NCBI GenBank assembly: GCA_029204225.1
Contig: CM055097.1
Location: 31,015,599-31,079,598, forward strand
From: Diphasiastrum complanatum
Taxonomy: Eukaryota > Streptophyta > Lycopodiopsida > Lycopodiales > Lycopodiaceae
Reading direction: 5' to 3'
Length of the DNA: 64,000 nucleotides
A program made the translations under genes and the position numbers. Under the pieces are notes generated by a model that was not told the origin of the DNA, did not search any database, and was given only the letters and a program-made list of their open reading frames with translations. This document shows positions 12,001 to 20,282 of the stretch, one piece after another. How positions within the stretch are numbered: the stretch's first letter is position 1; each line of letters opens with the position of its first letter.

Positions 12001-13390
12001 TGCATATCCACCTCTGTAGCTCTCAGTCTAAGCATAAGCCTCAATAACCTTTTCTCGCCTCCAGCACGTTCGCCTCTTTTCCTCTGTTCTGCTTCCCAAT
12101 CCGCAGAAGGATCGGAGCATAGCCCATGACCTGGTTCTGTGCAAAGCGCCAATAAGACAGAATGAGCGGCACCCCTTGCTACAGGCAATGACTGATCAGA
12201 AGTGATTTGAGCCAGCTGATCAAGAGCTGCATCGCCAAACATTGCACACTGGATTCCAGAAGGAACCAGACCATCTGGATGTAGTACCTTTGCTCTCATC
12301 AATCTGAGCACTTCTACTATAACAGTTTCGTCATCTTTTGCAAGGCCGTGCAAAACTCCCGCATATAACGTGCGCTTTTGCAAAATCCACCTTAAAAGAC
12401 TTGGATCACCGACCCAGATAAAAGCCATTGCAAATTGAACAAAAGCTTTGCGAGTCGGTTGCCCGAGTGTGTCAGTTGATTTGTTAGAAACTTTTCCTTT
12501 TCGAGAATGCTGCGCAAGCTTACGCAGAGCTTCAAGAGTAAAGTCGAATTTGGATGCAACTTCTTTAGCTAGTAGTCTGCCTCTCAACACAATTGCAGAC
12601 ATGAAATACAGAGCAGCGTTTTCTCGTCTGCGCTGACCCGAAGATAAGTGGGAGTAAATGTCCTTCAATTTGTTTTGAACAATGGTGTGCGCGAGCTTGT
12701 CCAGCTTCAGCTGAACCGCAAGTAACCTTTTCCTAATGATCTGATCAGACACACCGACCTCTACCTCTGCGTGTTCTTTCTCTGTTCCAAACAGGACGGA
12801 TTGATCAACTGATGATGGACTGTGACCTCTGCCCATTCTATGCCGCAGCATTTCTGTGAGCAGAACCAGAAGGGGAATTGCAGTAGAAGCTCGACTTCCA
12901 GCCTCCCATATTGACCATAGCTCTGCACATTTGGGGGATGAAAATATGTAATTATGCAAAATCCTGCCTCCATCTGATGCTGCCAAAAGCTTTCGCATCT
13001 CTTGAACAGCTTCCAGCCTACGCTCTTCATCCTTGCTACTTAACCCTAAAAGCAAATTTTGCATGGTTTCATCCAAAGGCTGGTGATCAAACACCTCATA
13101 GCCACCCTCTGGCTCTTCTTCTTCCTCTTTGTCCGTGTCATTGTCAACTGCTAAAGACAAGCAGCAGCAGCGTTGTCAGAAAAATAGCTTCCAGATCATT
13201 CATCTCTCAAAATTAGCAAAAATCAAAGAAGAGAGAACCTAGGAAAGAATTTCACAAACCGACCGGCAATTTCCGAATCAATAATTTGCTCCCACGGAGC
13301 AGCAACATCCTCTTCCTCCTTCTGGCTGTTCTTGTCTGCAGAAGCATCCATCTCCTCCTCTGCCGCTGGGCCAGGATCGCGCTTCACCAT
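6052..13390 (-). CDS. URB1: URB1/NPA1-like ribosome-biogenesis protein, 5' four exons (partial gene)
   Basis: Exons are 13264-13390, 11899-13150, 10876-11755 and 6052-6628. Phases join without a break to 945 codons. URB1 (yeast Npa1) is a large nucleolar helical-repeat protein of early 60S pre-ribosomal particles. Recognised family segments are KLKDIYSHLSSGQRRRENAA, FAMAFIWVGDPSLLRWILQK, DAIPFSLEPRNSPSW|FEAI (across intron 2) and INRGLLHPDPLVKHACLVFL. LAAYQ|RALPVAL crosses intron 3. Donors and acceptors: GTCGGT (weak) with TAGCAG, GTGAGT with CCGCAG, GTAAGA with TTTGCAG, and GTAATA after exon 4. The acidic N-terminus (MVKRDPGPAAEEEMD) starts at 13390 in a good plant context (GCGATGG). Plant URB1 proteins are much longer, so the C-terminal half is missing to the left, either beyond a TE-filled intron or lost. 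Confidence is high for the family, moderate for exon 1. Confidence 0.88.
6691..6912. repeat. Two-copy tandem duplication, period 138 bp (URB1 intron 3)
   Basis: GCAACGCTGCCCTCCCTACT at 6691 and GCAACACTGACCTTCCTACT at 6829 begin two diverged copies, each ending with a CAAATGAACTTTT-like stretch. They lie just upstream of the acceptor of exon 4. Confidence 0.85.
7500..8430 (-). repeat. Old dispersed repeat in URB1 intron 3, related to 17400-17750
   Basis: Minus-strand sequence near 7910-7960 (CCAACCAATCCTAGATC, then TCTAGCCCCCAAG) matches plus-strand sequence near 17470-17515. The two therefore belong to one dispersed family. A TATAAGTATA-like motif near 7814 suggests an LTR, but ends are not defined. 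Confidence 0.55.
8044..8263. repeat. Two-copy tandem duplication, period 110 bp
   Basis: CAATATCAATATGCCA starts copies at 8044 and 8154. Both contain TTTGTGCGCAATCGTAAGGC. They lie inside the repeat in URB1 intron 3. Confidence 0.93.
8420..9396 (-). mobile_element. Truncated LTR-retrotransposon remnant with primer-binding site
   Basis: On the minus strand TGGTATCAGGTGCGAG (top-strand 9141-9150 holds the tRNA-matching part) resembles the initiator-tRNA-Met primer-binding site of copia elements. LTR-end-like AT-rich sequence lies to its right and non-coding leader to its left. No gag or pol is recognisable. Confidence 0.4.
9397..10290 (+). mobile_element. Miniature (TRIM-like) copia derivative in URB1 intron 3
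   Basis: Two similar LTRs lie at 9397-9624 and about 10037-10290. Both contain GTCATGAGACTAGGACCGG and both end GACGTGAATTTTAACT. The left LTR is followed at once by a primer-binding site, TGGTATCAAAGCC (9625-9637). The ~410-bp interior has leader sequence like that of the copia element at 61606 onward, plus a short open stretch ending FSPESSSPNKKLPKW that looks like the linker before copia RT. There is no gag, protease, RT or integrase. It is therefore a deletion derivative that must have moved in trans, or that shrank after insertion. No clear target-site duplication is visible. Confidence 0.75.
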
Positions 13391-13398
13391 CGCGGTTA

Positions 13399-13440
13399 TC
13401 ACATTCAGCAGCAGCACCAGCAGCAGCAGGAGTTATGCAT
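13399..13440 (-). promoter_or_regulatory. Two upstream ORFs before the URB1 start
   Basis: In minus-strand order an ATG at 13440 opens an 11-codon frame (MHNSCCCWCCC, stop ending at 13405). One base after its stop a start-stop element ATGTGA lies at 13404-13399. The main ATG is at 13390, nine bases further. If the transcript starts upstream of 13440, both would lower translation of the main frame. Confidence 0.5.
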
Positions 13441-13453
13441 AATAAGCAAAACA

Positions 13454-13510
13454 AAACCCTATTTCTGTCTCCCCAGGGTTTAAGTCCCATAGAACCCTAA
13501 GGGTTTTAGG
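13454..13510. promoter_or_regulatory. Cluster of telo-box motifs upstream of URB1
   Basis: AAACCCTA (13454-13461), AGGGTTT (13475-13481), AACCCTAA (13493-13500) and GGGTTTTAGG (13501-13510) lie within 57 bp, 64-120 bp upstream of the start codon. Telo-boxes (AAACCCTA) are known to be enriched near transcription starts of plant translation and ribosome-biogenesis genes, which fits URB1. Confidence 0.6.
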
Positions 13511-13559
13511 TTCAGAGAACCAACCCTTGCGGGGTGCTAAAAAAGAATAAAAAATAAGT

Positions 13560-14540
13560 ATCGTGAGTATTTTTTTTATTGATTATGAAGGAATCCAACT
13601 TTGGCATTAAAAAAAGAAACCAACGAGGTCTTTTAATATGTTTTCACACTTGCAGGGAGTGTTTGTTTGTTAACAAGAAATATGTGGTATCGTATCACAA
13701 AGGCCTTGCTATGTCATATTGTCATATTTGTACTTTATGTCAACACAACAATTATAAGGCATTTGTGACATAAAACAACAATTACAAGTTGAACTTTTTG
13801 TGAAGATTAAAATGATGTGTATGCTATGGAAAATCGATTTGTGCAATGGATTTATTTTTTGATTTTGAAATATGATAATCATCTTTATAAGTTTGTATTT
13901 TATAAGAAAAATTTTGATATTAGTTTGTTGTGAGTTTTAAATAGACATTTATAGCTCACAAAAAATTGACAAGATTTGTAGATGATTATCATTTTGTTGT
14001 ATTAGACAACATAATCAACCAAACAAAGTTGTTCTAGACAAGTGTTCTATATTGTATATAGAACTTGAGAAAAAAAGAACTAGTCTATGTTGGGTTTATT
14101 ATTATTTTATAGGTGATTGCTGAAATGTGATGTCATTGAGCATTGACTTTGTAAAGGGTTGTTGAAATGTGTTGTAAACCTCATTGTAACATGAGAAGCT
14201 TAAGATCATGTCAATTTAATAGGAATAGAAGTTATGACATGAGGAAGAGAAACTCAAGAAAAAAAATTGTTACTTGATCAAAGCAACAAGTTGCATATAG
14301 ATTAGATGCAACAATGTTATGCAAAGAAAAAATTGGAGAGAGATGTAATGAAATGTCAAAGACACTTGGAGATGCAACATATGCTTCAAATATGCTTTTT
14401 GAAATGCATGTGTGTGAATCAATCTTAAGGGAATTGTATTTATTCATTTATAAGGAGTGAATGTTGTTTAGTGGCTTTTTATTTTGTAGTATAAGTATAT
14501 TGGACAGTAATCAAAAACCAATATGTAAGTTGAACTAGAT
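13560..14540. other. AT-rich DNA with no recognised feature
   Basis: No credible coding frame, splice structure or repeat boundary was seen between the URB1 promoter side and the endonuclease remnant. Confidence 0.6.
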
Positions 14541-14546
14541 TGGCAT

Positions 14547-15092
14547 TCATGATTGTTGCAATATGTGGTCAAGTTGGGAGTTGTATAGAGGTGTCGCATC
14601 TTTGAAAAGTATTTGTAGTCCATGTTTGGACATAAAATTTTGAAGAAATTGTGTAGGTGAACTAGGCTTTGAGATATAGATATTTAAGTTGCATATTACA
14701 GTTGTAAGAACATTTGTGGATAGTGTTTGGAGCACATTGTGGAGAATTTGCAGTAGTGATTTGATGTTTGCTTTTGGATGCTTGTACTTAGCTATTATGT
14801 GCATGTGGAATCGTGTGACTTCCTTGGATATTGCATGTGCTATTTCAATGTCGTTGGTGTTGAATGTTGTGGCTTTGTGGAGTATTTGTGTCGGCCTATA
14901 AATTTTTGTATTTCCAGCAAATGAAAAATTATTGAAGTTTTGAAATGTGTGTGGAAAGTAGATGCTTGTGTGATTTTGATGTGTTTCTTGTAAGCAAAGT
15001 ATATCGAAATTCACTAAGAAGTCGATAGATTTCAGGTCTACGTAGTATTTTGATAACGATATTGTGTTCAAAAAGTGTGTGATGGGATGCAT
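14547..15092 (-). pseudogene. Endonuclease/exonuclease/phosphatase-type domain remnant, probably from a transposon
   Basis: A 181-codon minus-strand frame contains FDILCLQETHQNH near residue 30, the LQE motif that supplies the metal-binding Glu of APE-like nucleases. It ends with ATPLYNSQLDHIL, the SxLDHI motif at the C-terminal end of that fold. The middle motif normally reading GDFN is here CNLN, so the key Asp is lost. The domain occurs in LINE elements, in some Helitron-type elements and in host nucleases. With no RT or helicase nearby I cannot tell which. The AT-rich codon use and missing catalytic residue point to decay. Confidence 0.55.
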
Positions 15093-15314
15093 GTTTACAT
15101 ATTAGTTAATGACGAGAACAATCCAAACACTTGTGTCATGTAATCTTTGCATTTCTTGTTTTATTTTTTTGTCAATGACAAAGTTTTCTGGTTGCATTGG
15201 TCGTTGACGAAGTTAAATCATATTCAAATGACGGAAGTGAGGAGAAATTCATAGATGGGGACACAGTCTTGGACCGGGAAATGATGTTAGGGCGAGACGA
15301 GCAATGATAAGGAA

Positions 15315-15983
15315 AGTATAAGATTCTTTTTACATTCGTTGATGACTATTTAAGAAGAACTGATGTATGTTTTATGAAAAACAAATATGAAGCCTTCCAT
15401 TTTTTCAAAATATTCAAAGAGCATGTCGAGTTGCGAACAGGCAAACGAATTAAAGCTCTCAGATCCGACAATGGCGATGAATACATATCCAATGCATTAA
15501 AGGAGTATTGTTCAACACATGGTATCGAACATCAATATGTTGCTTCATATTCTCCCCAATCGAATGGCTTAGCTGAAAAGAAGGAAGAATCGAACCTTAG
15601 TCAAGTCTTTCAAATGCATGATCACTCATGCTTCGTTGCCTAAATCATTTGGCAACATGTTGTTTCAACAACAGCTTACGTGCATAATCGATGTATTATT
15701 AAAGGTCTATCGAACAACAAGACTCCTTATAGAGTTTGGACATGATCCAAACCTTTGAAGCAGTTAAGAGTTTTCAAATGCACTGCCTACACTCATGTCC
15801 CAAAGAACATCAAAAAGAAACTGGATGAGCATTCTATTAAAACTATTTTTGTCGATTATTCTTTTTCCAATGGTATGTATCGACTGCATAATATTCTGAC
15901 CTATAAAATTTTTACTAGCAGGGATGTGACCTTTCTTGAAGATCAATTTATTGATTTGAAGGACAAGAACGACAAGATTGGGA
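15315..15983 (+). mobile_element. copia integrase fragment
   Basis: The frame reads FTFVDDYLRRT (first catalytic Asp), IKALRSDNGDEYIS (second Asp region) and YSPQSNGLAEKK (end of the core). After a frame break it continues as LKQLRVFKCTAYTHVPKNI with the following domain. It stops abruptly near 15983, where Ty3/gypsy gag sequence begins. Protease, RT and LTRs are absent. Confidence 0.85.
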
Positions 15984-16245
15984 AGTGGGTAAAGCTGCTC
16001 TCATTACGAGATTTAAACCCAAGAAATTTATGGAAGATATCTTTCTCCTTTTAAGTAAAATTAAAATGGGAAAGAGAGAGGCAGTAAGAGATTATATTGA
16101 ACAAGTCAAACACCTCAGATCTGAGTGTGATCCCAATCCAATCAATGAAGATGCTTTGATTATGTGGTTTTTAGCAGGTCTACCCAAACGGATTGTGAAA
16201 AATCTAGCAACTTCACACGTGTGGAGAACCACAACAACAGTGTGA
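15984..16245 (+). mobile_element. Ty3/gypsy gag core fragment (element M, part 1)
   Basis: The peptide AALITRFKPKKFMEDIFLLL and KREAVRDYIEQVKHLRSEC match the retrotransposon gag core and the minus-strand copy at 49352-49594. The zinc-knuckle part of the same gag resumes at 18473. The ~2.2 kb in between therefore contains a later insertion. Confidence 0.82.
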
Positions 16246-16792
16246 ATGATCTTTACCATGCTTTATGGTGGCACACATATCACCTGCAGAGTAATACTAC
16301 AATCTACCAACAGATCTGAGGCTAGTGCACAATATAGAATACTACAGATCAAAGCAATACTAATTCCTCACAAATAGAAAAAATAAATAAGCAGAATAAT
16401 GTATGAAGAAGACACCAATCTCGAGTTAGAGAGAGAATACAATTACAAGCAAAATAGAATGAGATCTAATTTTGACATTATGACCTTACCAAAGCTTGAT
16501 TCATCATTAGAAATGAATGAGAACCATATGTACATATATAGGAGAGCCAAAATTCGTGGTACTACTAGCATTCAATGCATTCCCTACACCTATTCAAGTA
16601 TAAACCACTACCATATTGACACCTAACAGCTTGCATGCAAAGATTGCACCTAACTTCTACCTACTTTCTCCAAATGTCAATTTCTCAACTAGATATGTAC
16701 AAAACTACATGCATGTGTCCATTACTATATTTGCATGCCTTGCATGTGACTTACCTAGATGAATTGGACATGTGTAGAACATGTATACTGAC

Positions 16793-16852
16793 TTGCATGT
16801 TGCATGCATTGATTGCATGTTGCATGCATTGATTGCATGTTGCATGCATGCA
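16793..16852. repeat. 20-bp tandem array of TGCATG motifs (left LTR copy)
   Basis: Three units of GTTGCATGCATTGATTGCAT-type sequence occur at the LTR edge. The same array is at 18186-18246 in the right LTR. Confidence 0.9.
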
Positions 16853-18185
16853 CTCTTGTGGAACCATCAATAAGAATAGAAAAGCAAGAGGCAACTTCCT
16901 TGCTTGTTGATGAAGAAAGGTCAACATCCGAGGGTGGTTCCAATCCATAGGATGTTTTGTCTTGGTAGAAGAGATCAAATATGGATCCATATGTGATTTT
17001 TCCATAGAATAAGCCACTCTTGGCTTGATCTCCTTGACTATTGAAGACATAGATCTGAAATTGGAAACATGCAACCTCCTATGCCATACTTCCTCCTTGG
17101 AAACACAAGTCATCAATGCAAAATCACAAGTACTTGCATTCTCATGCACATCTAACTTGAAAATGCCTCCATATCTAGATCCACTTGCTAGGATCTCATC
17201 ACCTTTCTTTATAAAACAATTAGTGACATTGAATTCCACTTCAAAACCATCATCAAATAACTTTCCAACACTAATCACATTCTTTGTGAGATTAGGAACA
17301 TAAAGTACATTGGAAAGTGATAAACTCGTAGAAGATGCAAGATTCAAGAAACAAATTCCAACTCCTTCAATTGAACATGCATCACCAACAACAGTGTTGT
17401 AAAAACCCTGAAGGATTGCCCCTAAGATGAGGATAGGAGAACACCATAAGAGAGACTATGGAGCCAAACCGCCCAACCAATCCTAGATCAAACCTGGATC
17501 TAGCCCCCAAGTCATGCCATGTGAAGCCAGAGGAGAAGAGAGAAACTGGTAACCTTAACCCAATATGTCGACGGGAGAATCCCTACCTCAATATATAGAG
17601 AGTAGAGTCCTGTGCATGAGCCATGCAACCCCCATGCAGGTCAACTATAAATAGATCACACCTCTTCATGCAGTCTTCCTGCCTATATCCGTCATGCAGA
17701 TATGCAATACTCCATATGTCTCAATTAGAGTGTCTGGGTCCTCTCAAGGTAATTCAAAGCAATACTAATTCCTCACAAATAGGAAAAATACATAAGCAAA
17801 ATAATGTATGAAGAAGACACCAATCTCGAATCAGAGAGAGAATACAATTACAAGCAAAATAGAATGAGATCCAATTTTGACATTATGACCTTTCCAAAGC
17901 TTGACTCATCATTATAAATGAACGAGAACCATATGTACATATATAGGAGAGCCAAAATTCATGGTACTACTAGCATTCAATGCATTCCCTACACCTATCC
18001 AAGTGTAAACTACTACCATATTGACACCTAACAGCTTCATGCAAAGATTGCACCTAACTTCTACCTACTTTCTTCAAATGTCAATTTTTCAACTAGATAT
18101 GTACAAAACTACATGCATGTGTCCATTACTGTATTTGCATGCCTTGCATGTGACTTCCCTAGATGAATTGGAACATGTATACTGA

Positions 18186-18246
18186 CTTGCATGTTGCATG
18201 CACTGATTGCATGTTGCATGCACCGATTGCATGTTGCATGCATGCA
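18186..18246. repeat. 20-bp tandem array of TGCATG motifs (right LTR copy)
   Basis: Counterpart of the array at 16793. It differs at a few bases (CACTGATTGCATGTTGCATG), so the two LTR copies have diverged. Confidence 0.9.
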
Positions 18247-18472
18247 CTCTAACTGACTTTGCATGTCATCAAATCTAGATCTATCTAACTCAAACTCGTC
18301 CTATTTCTACAAGGATATGTGCTCAATTCACACACCTTGAATATGTACAATCAATTTACATGGGTAGAACCCCCAAAATTAACATACATAAGATAGATAT
18401 GTTTTACAATTCTTCACACAGATTAGACGCGAGCTAAAACGCCATACTGTATACGGTACGATATAAAGTGCT

Positions 18473-19965
18473 ATGGCTAATGCAATTCATGAGGAGGATG
18501 AATATTCTGACAATAAACCAAATGTTGGAATGTTGCCTTATACAGCAGGGCAAACCACGATGACATCCACCACCGTTGCATCAACGAATATCAATGCTAT
18601 TGCAGAGAAGATGATCGACAAGTTCGAGAAACTGGGTCAAAAGCAGCAAATGCAGCTAGAAAAGATGCAGTCTCAATTTGATGAAAAGATCAAAGCCTTG
18701 GAAGATTTACATGGTAAAGCGAACAAAGAACCTGAAAAGTGTGCAAAGACTTTTCCTAGTCGGGAAAATGTTCGGTGTTCAATTTGTGCAGGCAATATGA
18801 ATGAATGTCCAACGTTGAAACAACGAATGATGAATACTATTTGTCATTTGTGCAATTCTACAGGTCATGAAACAGCCTTTTGCTCATTTAATCCTTAAAT
18901 TATCTAGCAAAGGTATGCTAAGCTTCAGTATCGAGAACCTACTTATTCAAAAGGGCCTGATGGAAAGCCTTTTAACTTTGGCCTTGGATTTTCAGAACGA
19001 CTAGCGCTGCCAGCTCCAACAGAACATAGTGCTCCTCCTGCTAATCTAATGGAACCAAAACCTCGTCATGCTAATGAGCAATGAAACTATAGCCATGATC
19101 ACGAGAGTGGCCCTTCAAAGCAGTATGCTATCGATGTTGTTGCGCAACAACAAGCAGCTACAATGGGCCAGAGTGCCACTTGGATGTTTTGCATGTGGAG
19201 AGAACCATAGAGTTGTTGAATGTCCAAACAAAGAAAAGTTTGTACCATTTTGTAGAGACTGTGGTTATGGACACTGTTATAAAGATTGTCTTGCAAGACC
19301 CAAACCACCTCTGGCTACTACTTTAGTGAACTTAATTACAATAAAAAAAAGACCAGTAGTTCAACCTAAACCAACTATACCTTTGATGATTGTTACCAGA
19401 GCTCAGAAACAGTAAGGAGTTTTAGTTGATCCAGTACCTGTTGAATCTGCACCAACTATGGATATACCAACCTCATCAGGCGTGTATCCGAACCTCAAAG
19501 CAGAAAAGAAGAGATACTAGGACATGAGACAATGGATTAAACAGTTGCAAGAAGAAGAAGCCCTAGAAGCCACTAAAGCAGCATCCAAAGTCCCTTCTCC
19601 ATCTTTGCCACAAGCAGATCCAAGAACAGATGTTAATACACAATCGCACCATCATGGAGAACATTCCAAGATGATAGAACCAGAAGCACCGCAAATGGAA
19701 ATGATTATGAATATGTTGTCTAGTAAGATGGATATTACATTGGGAGAATTTCTTAAGCTGATCTCGAAAGCAAAAGAAGTATTAGCAGAAAGATTGACTC
19801 AGATGGAACCACCAGTCCGTCAAAAGTCACTTTTTTGTGCCGGGTTTGAAGAATCGAACGAAGTACTCAATGTGGGAGCAGCCTGGGAAAGTGAGCAAAA
19901 AAACATCACCCTGCCAATACAGCATAGACAATTTAGCAAAGAAGCAACCATGATTGATGGAGGTT
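18473..19965 (+). pseudogene. Ty3/gypsy gag with four zinc knuckles, up to the protease start (element M, part 2)
   Basis: Frames 18473-18898, 19068-19415 and 19524 onward belong to one broken gag-pol. It has a coiled-coil-like Gln/Lys segment, then two CCHC-type knuckles. The first has lost its His (CSICAGNMNEC); the second is CHLCNSTGHETAFC. A second pair follows about 110 residues later: CFACGENHRVVEC and CRDCGYGHCYKDC. Next comes a segment reading DITLGEFLKLISKAKEVL. The frame then reaches MIDGG, which I take as the retropepsin active site, and homology ends. The minus-strand copy at 47216-49640 confirms domain order. Stops and frameshifts make it non-functional. Confidence 0.8.
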
Positions 19966-20219
19966 TTCCGTTGATTTCAACAGAGCACTTCAGTTTTATG
20001 GTGCTGAGTACCGGAATTCGCCAGATCCAACTGTGCAAAAATCTACAATATTCGCCAATGATTTGTCCAAGTTGGCATCTACTGCTACCATATGGGATAA
20101 TTGTCTACCTTCTTCGGCATTCAATCCAAATATTGCCATGGCATCCGATAAAGTCCCAGACCAGCTACCAATTGCCAGATTATATTATCATGCTGCAATG
20201 CTAGGTGGTTCTTGGGGGG
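19966..20219 (+). other. Unassigned open segment between two TE junctions
   Basis: About 81 codons stay open in one frame (ALQFYGAEYRNSPDPTVQK ... QLPIARLYYHAAMLGGSWG). The segment begins where the gypsy protease homology stops and ends where copia integrase (SGRTSHEVWTGSKPSLK) starts. It matches neither family as I know them. It may be a captured host exon, an unfamiliar part of gypsy pol, or chance. Confidence 0.4.
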
Positions 20220-20282
20220 TCAGGCAGAACATCCCATGAGGTTTGGACAGGCTCTAAGCCTTCATTGAAGGACCTACAAATA
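20220..20282 (+). mobile_element. copia integrase fragment, left part (element G)
   Basis: Reads SGRTSHEVWTGSKPSLKDL and corresponds to SGKTPHEVWIGSKPSLKN in element A (27909-28118, minus strand). It continues after the solo LTR at 23198. Confidence 0.8.

Larger units (their letters stand above)
16349..18250 (-). mobile_element. copia remnant with ~500-bp direct repeats, nested in gypsy element M
   Basis: Sequences 16349-16856 and 17754-18250 are near-identical direct repeats, taken as LTRs. Both end in a 20-bp array built from GTTGCATGCATTGATTGCAT. Between them the minus strand encodes a copia protease/pre-integrase piece: LSNVLYVPNLTKNVISVGKL and EEVWHRRLHVSNFRSM. After an internal deletion a pol linker follows. 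No tRNA-Met primer-binding site lies where expected, and 17400-17750 belongs to another repeat family, so the interior is itself rearranged. Confidence 0.65.

Noticed and set aside
13454-13510. Interstitial telomeric repeat
   Set aside because: The motifs are spaced, on both strands and not in a tandem TTTAGGG array; telo-box promoter elements explain them better.
16793-18246. CRISPR-like spaced repeats
   Set aside because: The short TGCATG repeats are contiguous 20-bp tandem units at LTR edges in a plant genome, with no spacers.
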